From: a virus
Direction: 5' to 3' (one strand)
Length of the DNA stretch: 32,453 nt
IMG/VR virus record: IMGVR_UViG_3300028612_000045
Location: 1-32,453 of that record
The translations under genes and the position numbers were made by a program. Of the stretch, positions 23,054-29,750 are shown piece after piece (position 1 is the stretch's first letter; every line of letters begins with the position of its first letter). Below the pieces are notes generated by a model. The model saw only the letters and a program-made list of their open reading frames with translations, ran no database searches and was not told the origin of the DNA.

Positions 23054-23201
23054 CACTTGCGAGGTCTTCTGGCCGATCAGTTACAGCGCCAGCCAGGACA
23101 CGCCACAGACCGTGGAACAGGTAAGGCGGCATAATGCGCGGTACTTGGCGGTATGTGGGGCTGGGCGACTAAAACCTCGCCCCGGCGTGGGCGAAGCCTA
23201 G
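22947..23201 (+). CDS. Outer membrane spanin lipoprotein (Rz1-like), overlapping
   Basis: 84 residues from ATG 22947, in a different frame and starting inside the i-spanin gene; overlap about 107 bp. Residues 9-26 form a lipoprotein signal: basic RKWR, hydrophobic VAAVLAVLG and a perfect lipobox LSGC with Cys26. The mature part (CETTQTIVIDSTCEVFW) has two further cysteines and ends GRLKPRPGVGEA. This is the classical sign of an Rz1 partner. The last 4 bp overlap the end of the convergent - strand gene. Confidence 0.75.
   Translation: MNCWSNNWRKWRNVAAVLAVLGLSGCETTQTIVIDSTCEVFWPISYSASQDTPQTVEQVRRHNARYLAVCGAGRLKPRPGVGEA
23171..23196 (-). terminator. Terminator of the minus-strand operon
   Basis: Read on the - strand: stem CTTCGCCC (23196-23189) and GGGCGAGG (23182-23175) with one wobble pair, loop of 6 nt, then TTTT (23174-23171). 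It lies just past the stop of the last - strand gene and inside the end of the o-spanin gene. Confidence 0.65.
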
Positions 23202-23491
23202 CTGTCATAATACGCGACCAGCGCCCGCTCTTCCATCTCATCAAGGATCAAACTAAAGCGTTTGTCACGGCAATGCACCCAGAGTCCATCCGGGTCAAAC
23301 GGCATGTCTGGATCGTCCGCATTGGAGGCTTTGAGAAAGCACTCTGTGATCTCAACCAGGGGGTCTTCCGCCGATGCGCCCGCATAATTTAGGTTGGGGG
23401 GGAGGGCGGGCTTACCGGGTACGACAAGAGCATTGACTTCTATTACGTCGCCGCTGGGAAGCTCATACTCGAATTGAACGGGCTCACTCAT
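23198..23491 (-). CDS. Conserved-type small phage protein, unknown function
   Basis: 97 residues on the - strand with a good ribosome-binding site (AAGGAG, 8 nt before the ATG). ATGA overlap with the upstream gene indicates an operon. The product is acidic, with a beta-rich N-terminus (FEYELPSGDVIEVNALVVPG) followed by a 'PALPPNLNYAG...PLVEITECF' part. That resembles small phage proteins whose outline is 'x-beta-PGxPA...EVEIxxV', for which I know no function. The remaining half has WVHCRDKRFS and DEMEERAL. Part of the three-gene cassette 23890-23198. Confidence 0.7.
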   Translation of the reverse strand: MSEPVQFEYELPSGDVIEVNALVVPGKPALPPNLNYAGASAEDPLVEITECFLKASNADDPDMPFDPDGLWVHCRDKRFSLILDEMEERALVAYYDS

Positions 23492-23772
23492 ATCTCAATC
23501 TCCTTATCCCATATCATCGCAATGGTCCGGGCATACCCAGCCATGTCGATAACATTATCGATGTTGGCGGCAGTGGGGTCTTGGCACAGACGCACCAGCT
23601 TGACACAGATCATCTCCAGCGCGTGCCGAACGCGGGGGTCAGGGCACTGCACCACCATGACCTGGAGTACGGCGATTTTATCGAAGGTTTCGTAAGGGTG
23701 CCCATACGCCTCACCTCGAACTTGGGTGATCGTCTTGAGCGCCGCGTCGAACCGATCCGTGAACTCACCCAT
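23488..23772 (-). CDS. DUF6378-type phage protein (MazG-like helical)
   Basis: 94 residues, entirely helical. It contains GEAYGHPYETFDKIAVLQ and a second helix pair VKLVRLCQDPTAANIDNVIDMAGYARTI. The order 'YG.p.e.f..ia', 'K.aRl', 'D..iDmaGYa' is the hallmark of the phage family described as DUF6378, which relates to all-alpha MazG-type nucleotide pyrophosphohydrolases. The Glu/Asp pattern of the catalytic helices is only partly present, so hydrolase activity is uncertain. The start overlaps the upstream small gene by 8 bp, and its stop overlaps the downstream start. Confidence 0.75.
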   Translation of the reverse strand: MGEFTDRFDAALKTITQVRGEAYGHPYETFDKIAVLQVMVVQCPDPRVRHALEMICVKLVRLCQDPTAANIDNVIDMAGYARTIAMIWDKEIEI

Positions 23773-23890
23773 CGAGCATCTCCCATGCCTTGGCCGGGTT
23801 CACATCATACTGGAGCAGCCACTCGTAGGCTTCTTGCCGGGTCGCCTCGCCAGCGGCGATGCGCTCTCTCCAAATCTCGACGTAGGTCAT
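23765..23890 (-). CDS. Small protein heading the minus-strand operon (41 aa)
   Basis: ORF MTYVEIWRERIAAGEATRQE... continuing for 41 residues, with GGGAGGAA 6-13 nt before the ATG at 23890. It overlaps the next start by 8 bp. The protein is acidic and helical, ending in NPAKAWEMLDG. The strong Shine-Dalgarno and the promoter-like sequence in front make it real. I recognise no function. Helical mini-proteins at the head of early operons are often regulators or host-interaction factors, but that is only a possibility. Confidence 0.65.
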   Translation of the reverse strand: MTYVEIWRERIAAGEATRQEAYEWLLQYDVNPAKAWEMLDG

Positions 23891-23970
23891 ACTAAATTCC
23901 TCCCAAAAATGTTATTGACAGACAATGTTGGATATACCATACAGAGAGGGCTGTCAACAGGAGAAACATC
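23891..23970. promoter_or_regulatory. Divergent control region with paired TTGACAG elements
   Basis: 80 bp between two diverging genes. A TTGACA on the + strand (23915-23920) faces a TTGACA on the - strand (23957-23952), together an inverted repeat TTGACAG / CTGTCAA with centres about 36 bp apart. Each is a perfect -35 box pointing across the other: with a 17-bp gap the + strand -10 would be CATACA (23938-23943) and the - strand one TATCCA. Both -10 boxes are weak, as in regulated promoters. An AGGAG at 23959-23963 serves the HTH gene. The overlap means transcription in the two directions should be mutually exclusive. Confidence 0.5.
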
Positions 23971-24183
23971 ATGGGCGCAAAAGACGACGCATTCAACGAA
24001 TTGGAGAAGGTTATAGAGGAGTTCAAACTAGCACCCTCTACCGTAGGTCGTGAGATTGCGAACGACCCAGGATTCATAAGCCGGTTAGCCGACCCTACCG
24101 TCGATATTCAAACGAAAACGCTTGACAGGGTATGGCGGTACATATTAAAGAAACGAGGTCAATTGGATTTGGACTTGGATTAG
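23971..24183 (+). CDS. Small HTH-type transcriptional regulator
   Basis: 70 residues with AGGAG 8 nt before ATG. The segments LEKVIEEFKL, APSTVGREIANDPGFISRL (residues 21-39) and TLDRVWRYILKK match the short helix-turn-helix regulators (pattern 'i..fl...gms.t.fGr.avnDP.fv..L') common in alphaproteobacterial phages and prophages. The helix pair at residues 21-39 would contact DNA. It is the first gene to the right of the divergent control region, so it probably controls that region, including its own promoter. The acidic end (QLDLDLD) is unusual for a DNA-binding protein. Confidence 0.7.
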   Translation: MGAKDDAFNELEKVIEEFKLAPSTVGREIANDPGFISRLADPTVDIQTKTLDRVWRYILKKRGQLDLDLD

Positions 24184-24194
24184 GAGTAGGAAAA

Positions 24195-25328
24195 ATGGCA
24201 ATACATCTACCGTATGGCGGCTCGTCCGCCCACCGGGACATCGCGTGTCCCGGTAATAAAAAGAAATCAGAAAATCTCCCACAACGCCCACCGGGGGCCG
24301 CCGCCGTCGAAGGCTCCATGCACCATGAGGTGCAGGAGCGGTGTCAACGCGACGGTGTCACCCCGGAGCAATGCCTGGGCCTAGTATATAGAGAGCCCGG
24401 TACGGACATCACCCGCGAGTTCACGGAAGACGACCTGGACCTGTCGGAGATCTGTTTAAACGCCACCAACGCTCTACTAGATGAACTCGACATTGACGAG
24501 ATGATGGTCGAGCCGTTCGTCCAGTTCATAAAAGGTAAGTCAGGCGGGTCCATCGACTTGCTGGGCCTGTCGGTCAACCGTAAGACGCTCCTAATTGCCG
24601 ACTTCAAATTCGGCTCCGTCAAGGTGACCGTAAAAGAGAACGCCCAACACGGCGTCTATGCCATCAGTTCGCGAGTAGACCCGGCAACGAAAGATATGTG
24701 GTCTGATGTGAGAGAGGTGGTTTATGCGGTCATCCAACCCCGCGTGAAAGGCGTGGTCTCGACATACACCTATTCAGTCGGAGATATTGATAACTTCGAG
24801 AAAATCTATGTTGAGGCCATGTCACGCCATAACATCAACCCCGGCCCGCATTGTAGATACTGCCGCGCCGAACCGTACTGCGAGGAGAAACGCGCGGCGG
24901 TTGTCGCGGCGAACCTCTTGAGTGCGCGGGATCAAGACGAACTGAAAGCCGCCGCCAGCATCGTCAACGAGGTCGAGAGTTGGGTCAAGTCGATCAAGGA
25001 GGAGATGTACCTCCAGATGGCGCGCGGGGTTCCGCTGACCGGTTGGAAGCTGGTTGAGAAACGCCCGACGACAAAATGGACGGACGAGACGGGCGCGAAA
25101 GCCTACTTGAAGTACAAACGGATCCCCGCCAAGAGCATCGTGAAACCCGCACACCTGATGACGCCAATTCAGGTCGGCAAGATATTGCACAAAAAAGGTC
25201 GTGATCTAGACCTCTCAGATTTCACCATCACCGAAAGTTCCGGCACAACCATCGCCACCGAAGACGACAGCCGAGAGGCCGTCATGGTGTCGGATGTGCA
25301 GGGAGAACTGAAGGAGATGATGAAATGA
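24195..25328 (+). CDS. DUF2800 PD-(D/E)XK nuclease, Cas4-like
   Basis: 377 residues from ATG 24195 (AGGAGTAGG upstream; an in-frame start at 24132 lies inside the HTH gene). The nuclease signature is Asp121 in GGSIDLLG and Asp136-x-Lys138 in LIADFKFG, then Gln in the NAQHGVYA helix. Cysteines 18, 220, 223 and 229 (DIACPG and HCRYCRAEPYC) would hold a Cas4/AddB-type 4Fe-4S cluster. This matches the phage DUF2800 family, a RecB/Cas4-like exonuclease linked to phage polymerase genes and thought to act in DNA end processing or recombination. It starts the replication block. ATGA lies at its end. Confidence 0.85.
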   Translation: MAIHLPYGGSSAHRDIACPGNKKKSENLPQRPPGAAAVEGSMHHEVQERCQRDGVTPEQCLGLVYREPGTDITREFTEDDLDLSEICLNATNALLDELDIDEMMVEPFVQFIKGKSGGSIDLLGLSVNRKTLLIADFKFGSVKVTVKENAQHGVYAISSRVDPATKDMWSDVREVVYAVIQPRVKGVVSTYTYSVGDIDNFEKIYVEAMSRHNINPGPHCRYCRAEPYCEEKRAAVVAANLLSARDQDELKAAASIVNEVESWVKSIKEEMYLQMARGVPLTGWKLVEKRPTTKWTDETGAKAYLKYKRIPAKSIVKPAHLMTPIQVGKILHKKGRDLDLSDFTITESSGTTIATEDDSREAVMVSDVQGELKEMMK

Positions 25329-25384
25329 TAAGGGACCGCCTTACAGCCGGTGACCCTTCTTTTCTGCATCAGTTTACGATAGCG

Positions 25385-25483
25385 GAACAAGACAGTGTTC
25401 TTGAACAATTAAGAACTACTGCGGAATATAAATTTGTCGAACATGATGTTCGACAAGAATTTGGAATAGGAGTTGGAAACAAT
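25385..25483 (+). promoter_or_regulatory. Promoter/operator-like region with 23-bp palindrome
   Basis: AT-rich stretch with TATAAA (25427-25432) followed by a perfect palindrome 25434-25456 (arms TTGTCGAACAT and ATGTTCGACAA around one G), placed where an operator covering +1 would be. A second inverted element, TGTTC TT GAACA, lies at 25396-25407. The frame of the next gene is open through here, but codon use changes abruptly at 25484, which favours a regulatory reading. A -35 box is only weakly seen (TTGAAC at 25401, spacing too long). Confidence 0.45.
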
Positions 25484-26146
25484 ATGACCACAAACTTCCC
25501 AACCGTTATGAACCCCACCGACTTGGCTACCGCGCTTGCAAGCTCACAAGTACAAGAGACAACCGGGCTGGCCGGATTTTCTTTTCTCAAAATGGATTTC
25601 GAGAACGGTGAATGGCTCTTGGGCCAGGACAGCGACGACGTAACAAACTACGAGCTCCTGGTGAACACACCGTCCATCCAGCACGGCTGGATATTGTGGT
25701 CGGGTGGACGCCCGAACAAGACGTTCGTGAGCTTCACCCAACCGCTTCCGCAACCGATGGAAGCTATCGGAGATGATTACCCGAGCGAAGCGCGGTCCTT
25801 CCAGGGCGCGTTGATCGATGACGGTGAGCCGCTTGCGTTCGACACCAACTCTTACGGCGGGCGCAAGGGCATCGACGTTTTGCTTGGCAAGATCAAGGCC
25901 CATGCGGCAAAGGGCTCCAAGCACCTCTTCCCGAAGGTCAAGCTGACCAGCGAGAGCTACGCGAATAAAAAGCGTGGCGGCAAGCTGACGTACAACCCGG
26001 TTTTCGAGATCGTTGCGTGGTGCGACAACGATGGCAACGAAGAAGGTAAAGCCCCGGCACAGGTCGCGGCCCCGTCTGAAGAGGTAGCCGAAGCACCGGA
26101 AGAGCCGAAGAAGCGGCAACGCCGCAAAAGGCAAAACGCGGCTTAA
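25484..26146 (+). CDS. Replication-block protein of unknown function (possible ssDNA-binding role)
   Basis: 220 residues from ATG 25484, preceded by AGGAG and GGAAAC. The same frame is open back to ATG 25325, which has AAGGAG and ATGA coupling. That would add 53 residues, but those codons have G/C at the third base in only 14 of 53, quite unlike the rest, so I prefer 25484. Segments include FLKMDFENGEWLLGQD, GWILWSGGRPNKTFVSFTQPLP and KLTYNPVFEIVAWCDNDG; the end is a Glu/Ala linker then a basic tail RQRRKRQNAA. In related phages the DUF2800 gene is often followed by a ssDNA-binding DUF2815 protein, but I do not see that family clearly here. A terminator follows. Confidence 0.75.
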   Translation: MTTNFPTVMNPTDLATALASSQVQETTGLAGFSFLKMDFENGEWLLGQDSDDVTNYELLVNTPSIQHGWILWSGGRPNKTFVSFTQPLPQPMEAIGDDYPSEARSFQGALIDDGEPLAFDTNSYGGRKGIDVLLGKIKAHAAKGSKHLFPKVKLTSESYANKKRGGKLTYNPVFEIVAWCDNDGNEEGKAPAQVAAPSEEVAEAPEEPKKRQRRKRQNAA

Positions 26147-26165
26147 CCTCCCCGTAGTCGCGTTT

Positions 26166-26205
26166 AGGGGCGCGGGTCCTGTTCCTTCCCACCCGCGCCC
26201 CTTTT
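26166..26205 (+). terminator. Rho-independent terminator before DNA polymerase gene
   Basis: Strong stem: GGGGCGCGGGT (26167-26177) and ACCCGCGCCCC (26191-26201), perfect over 11 bp, extended by one A-T pair, 13-nt loop, followed by TTTT. It separates the DUF2800 unit from the polymerase unit, although some read-through may be intended since no clear promoter follows in the 15 bp before the polymerase ATG. Confidence 0.8.
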
Positions 26206-26216
26206 CGGGAGACCTC

Positions 26217-28235
26217 ATGCTGTATTTAGACCTCGAAACCCGCTCTGACGTTGACCTGATATTCCACGGGCTTCGCCGCTATGCGGAGGACTTCTCGACG
26301 GCGGTCATCTGCATGGCGTATGCCTTCGATAACGGGCCGATTGAGTTCTGGTGGAGCCACGACCCTTTCCCCCCCGATGTTATTGAACACATCGCTTCTG
26401 GCGGCTTGATCACCGCGCACAACGCATCCTTCGAGAAGCACATTTTCGACCACGTTATCTCTCGGACCCACGGCGTCACGCCGCCCACCAACGCGCAATG
26501 GCGCTGTTCGATGGCGGTGGGCCTCGCGAATGGGTTCGCCGGGGGGCTGGACGCATTGGCTGTCGGCCTGGGACTCGCCTACCGAAAGCACCGCGAGGGC
26601 GCACGGCTCATCCGCGAGTATTGCGCGCAGGGTCACCTGAAGACGTTTAAACCGGGCGACGCGGAGAAAATGAAAAACTACAACATCCAGGATGTCGAGG
26701 TCATGCGCGGGGCAGTGAAATGTATGCGCCCCTTGACCGATGGGGAATGGGAAGAATACCAAATCAACGCCAGCATCAATGATCGTGGTCTTCCCATCGA
26801 CGTTGCCTTCTGCACAACAGCCTTGGTCTACACCAGCGAAGTCGCCGACGATGCCAACGAGCAGATCAGCAAGCTGACCGGCGGCAAGATGACCAAAGCA
26901 ACCCAGCGCAACGCCAGGGATACGTGGCTGTTCCCGAAGCTGACGCCGCACCAGATGGGCTTGCTTGAGGTCTATAAAAAAGGTGAAAAGAAGATCAGCC
27001 TCGACCACGACCACAGACACTATCTTCTGAAGTGCGACGATCTTGACGGCGAGGCTCGCGCACTCCTCGAATATATCGACAACGCCGGTTCGTCGGTGCT
27101 CAAGAAGTTCGCGGTCGCCGCGCACCAGCACGTTGACGGGCGAATACACAATACGTTTCTGTGGAACGGCGCGGGCAGGACCGGGCGGTTTTCAGGCAAG
27201 GGATTGCAGCCGCACAACATCCGCCGCGATGTCTTCGACAACGATCAGGCCGAAAACCTCATTGCTGACATCCTCGCCGGTTACGAGATAGACCAGCCCG
27301 CCGACACGATGGCCCGCCTACTCCGCGCCATGATCTATCACCCTGATGGGCTGTACTGGGTCGATTGGAGATCAATCGAGGGGCGGGTAGCCCCCTGGCT
27401 GTCGAACCACGCTGACGGAGAAGAGAAACTTGATTTGTTTCGTTCCGGCAAGGATGTGTATGTCGTAACAGCGGCAAAAATGTTGAACATTGCGGAAGCT
27501 GACGTAAACGATACGCAACGTCAAATCGGAAAGATCGCGGAGTTGTCACTGCAATTCGGCGGAAGCCACAACGCCCTGATGACCATGGGCAAAAAATATG
27601 GCGTATATTTCACCGAAAACGAGGCTAAAAACATTGTTGATAAGTGGCGTTTAACTAACGTATGGGCGCAACACATTTGGGGTGCCTACGATAAAGCAAT
27701 CGGCTACCGCTTCACCCGGCATGTCAGATCGACAGCCAAGAAAACAGAAAAAGTGTACTGGGGGGCTATAGAGAACCCCGGTGTCGAGCAACAAGTCGGG
27801 CGGGTGACGTACTGCACCGACGCGGATGCTAATTTCATGTGGTGCAAATTACCATCAGAGCGGTTACTCGCCTACCCGAAACCGAGAATGGAATACATAA
27901 CAACACCGTGGGGTGAAGAACGGATGTCCCCGACGTTCCAGAGCCACTTCAAACCGGCGTCGGGAGAGCCGCCCATCCGCATCCATGCGCGGGGCGCGTT
28001 GTTATTCCAGAACACCGTGCAAGCGGTTGCCGCTGACTGTCTGCGCGAGGCGATAGTCGCGAGCCATGACGCGGGCCTGGAGATCGTCGGGCATGTACAT
28101 GACGAGATTATCGGTATCGGCTCCCGCGAGGACGGGGAGCGTCTGAACGACATCATGCTGGAGCAGCCGTGGTGGGCTGACGGATTGCCGTTGGACACTG
28201 GCGGCGTGTCGTGGGGTAGACGCTATGGCAAGTGA
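26217..28235 (+). CDS. DNA polymerase, family A, with 3'-5' exonuclease
   Basis: 672 residues. The N-terminal proofreading domain shows DEDD motifs: Asp5/Glu7 in LDLET, HNASFEKHIFD (68-78, Asp78) and YNIQD (155-159). The polymerase domain has motif A VDWRSIEGR (Asp383), O-helix R435-x3-K439-x3-L443-x3-F447 followed by GG, and motif C HDE (628-630). Aligned with E. coli Pol I (R754, K758, F762, Y766), position 762 is Leu443 and Tyr766 is Phe447. This is the phage replicative enzyme. The start follows GGGAG. The next gene begins inside its 3' end (28225), indicating a polymerase-nuclease-helicase operon. Confidence 0.97.
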   Translation: MLYLDLETRSDVDLIFHGLRRYAEDFSTAVICMAYAFDNGPIEFWWSHDPFPPDVIEHIASGGLITAHNASFEKHIFDHVISRTHGVTPPTNAQWRCSMAVGLANGFAGGLDALAVGLGLAYRKHREGARLIREYCAQGHLKTFKPGDAEKMKNYNIQDVEVMRGAVKCMRPLTDGEWEEYQINASINDRGLPIDVAFCTTALVYTSEVADDANEQISKLTGGKMTKATQRNARDTWLFPKLTPHQMGLLEVYKKGEKKISLDHDHRHYLLKCDDLDGEARALLEYIDNAGSSVLKKFAVAAHQHVDGRIHNTFLWNGAGRTGRFSGKGLQPHNIRRDVFDNDQAENLIADILAGYEIDQPADTMARLLRAMIYHPDGLYWVDWRSIEGRVAPWLSNHADGEEKLDLFRSGKDVYVVTAAKMLNIAEADVNDTQRQIGKIAELSLQFGGSHNALMTMGKKYGVYFTENEAKNIVDKWRLTNVWAQHIWGAYDKAIGYRFTRHVRSTAKKTEKVYWGAIENPGVEQQVGRVTYCTDADANFMWCKLPSERLLAYPKPRMEYITTPWGEERMSPTFQSHFKPASGEPPIRIHARGALLFQNTVQAVAADCLREAIVASHDAGLEIVGHVHDEIIGIGSREDGERLNDIMLEQPWWADGLPLDTGGVSWGRRYGK

Positions 28236-28512
28236 AAAATCACTCCAGGACTACCTCTTAAAGAGAGCCAAGTTCAACGGCATTTATGCCCGCAAGGTAG
28301 TCGCCGTGGGTCATACGGGCTTTCCCGATGTGCTGCTGGCGGTTGACGGGCACGCCATATTCGTAGAACTGAAGTCCCCAACAGGGCTAGGACGCCTGTC
28401 GAAAAAGCAGGGGCGCGAGATCGAGCGGATGGTAGAAGCTGGGCTAGTCGTCCTCATCATAGACACGGAGGAAAAAGTCGATGAACTCATCGTCGAAATC
28501 TTTGACGCCTGA
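28225..28512 (+). CDS. VRR-NUC domain nuclease
   Basis: 95 residues, a stand-alone VRR-NUC module. The signature is GFPDVLL (Asp35) and FVELK (Glu48, Lys50), then LSKKQ with Gln62, forming the PD-(D/E)XK-type site. Stand-alone phage members act as structure-specific endonucleases, probably on branched replication or recombination intermediates. Starts within the polymerase gene and ends within the helicase gene (32-bp overlap), and this VRR-NUC/helicase order is common in phage replication operons. Confidence 0.92.
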   Translation: MASEKSLQDYLLKRAKFNGIYARKVVAVGHTGFPDVLLAVDGHAIFVELKSPTGLGRLSKKQGREIERMVEAGLVVLIIDTEEKVDELIVEIFDA

Positions 28513-29740
28513 CCAGATCAAAGCCATCGAACGCCTGTTCGAGTACGACCACACCATCCTTGTCGCCGGGACGGGCGTCGGCAAGACGGTCATTGCCCTG
28601 ACCGCCATCCACGATCTGACACAGGAGAACTATCTGACCAAGGTTATCGTCGCTGCGCCCGCCAAGGTCATCGAGAAGATGATCTGGCCGCGCGAGGCGG
28701 CGAAATGGGAACACCTGACGGGGCTTCGTATCGTCCAGCTTGAGGGAACCGCCCCGCAACGCATCAAGACGCTCCTGGCGAACGAGGCCGACATCATCCT
28801 GGTCAGTTTAAACAACCTCAATTGGCTGTTGAAACAAGACCACGGGTGCGACGGTGTCGTCATCGACGAGCTATCGAAGGCGGCGGGGAAGTGGACGCGC
28901 GGGCTGAAGTCAAAGAAGCTGGCGGGCTATCTCACATGGCGAGTCGGCATGACCGCCACACCCGTCTCACAAAATTTTGAAAAATTATACGGGATGTGCC
29001 GCATCATCGATGAGGGGCGGGCGCTTGGCACGAACAAACAAAAATACCTCGAGGAATATTTCTACCCGGACTACCAGGGGTACAACTGGACCCTGAAAGG
29101 CTTCGCGGACGCTTCAATCACATCCAAAGTGCGCTCTCTCGTCCACCTCGTCACCGATGACAAGGTCAAAGTACTGCCACCTCTGCGTGAGAGCGTCTTA
29201 AAATTCGATATGCCAGCGGAAACGCGGAAAATCTACAACGAGATGAAACGGCACATGGTCATCGAAGATCGTGAGAGTTCAAACCAAGCCGTTAAATCCG
29301 GCGTCTTGCGACAGCTAGGGTCTGGCTTTTATTATCAGGACAACGGCGTTGCCACCGCGCTCGACACCGCCAGAGCAGACGCTGCCGGTCATTGGGCCAA
29401 GAGTCTGAAGGGTGCGCCGGGGATCGTCTTCTATGAGTTTGTCGAACAGCTTGTTCAGCTTGGGCGACTGCCCGACAACATCATGCGGGCGCAAATACAG
29501 TCGATGTCACACGGCATCGATGGACTCCAAAATATACATAATTCGGTATGTTTTTTCCAGCCGCCGTGGAGCAGGGACCAGCGAGAGCAAAGTGTCGGCA
29601 GAATCTGGCGGCAAGGCCAGACCAAGCCCGTCACGATCACGACCCTGGTCTGCAACGACACGCTGGACGAACTGGTCATGGCTCGCGTCGAGGACCGTGG
29701 TCAGTGGATGAAACTGTTTAAACAGCATTTGGAAGGGTGA
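28481..29740 (+). CDS. SNF2/DEAD-like superfamily 2 helicase
   Basis: 419 residues, ATG inside the VRR-NUC gene. Motif I AGTGVGKT (Lys35), motif II VIDELS (Asp129-Glu130), motif III GMTATP (156-161) and motif VI QSVGRIWRQGQ (370-380) are all present and in order. This is the compact SNF2-like helicase seen with phage polymerases that lack a DnaB-type partner. It likely acts as an ATP-driven DNA translocase with the polymerase or nuclease. The stop is directly followed by the unusual GGYNN tract. Confidence 0.9.
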   Translation: MNSSSKSLTPDQIKAIERLFEYDHTILVAGTGVGKTVIALTAIHDLTQENYLTKVIVAAPAKVIEKMIWPREAAKWEHLTGLRIVQLEGTAPQRIKTLLANEADIILVSLNNLNWLLKQDHGCDGVVIDELSKAAGKWTRGLKSKKLAGYLTWRVGMTATPVSQNFEKLYGMCRIIDEGRALGTNKQKYLEEYFYPDYQGYNWTLKGFADASITSKVRSLVHLVTDDKVKVLPPLRESVLKFDMPAETRKIYNEMKRHMVIEDRESSNQAVKSGVLRQLGSGFYYQDNGVATALDTARADAAGHWAKSLKGAPGIVFYEFVEQLVQLGRLPDNIMRAQIQSMSHGIDGLQNIHNSVCFFQPPWSRDQREQSVGRIWRQGQTKPVTITTLVCNDTLDELVMARVEDRGQWMKLFKQHLEG

Positions 29741-29750
29741 GATACCACAC

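Noticed and set aside
22947-23201. Considered that the lipoprotein frame is only a shadow of the i-spanin gene
   Set aside because: A complete lipoprotein signal with LSGC and the Rz1-like location make it a real gene.
25385-25416. Alphaproteobacterial LexA (SOS) box GAAC-N7-GAAC
   Set aside because: GAAC at 25403 and 25413 are separated by 6, not 7, bases, and others are wrongly spaced.
26226-27149. Minus-strand 307-codon frame opposite the polymerase exonuclease domain
   Set aside because: Typical shadow of a GC-rich coding strand; motifs of PolA on the + strand are unambiguous.
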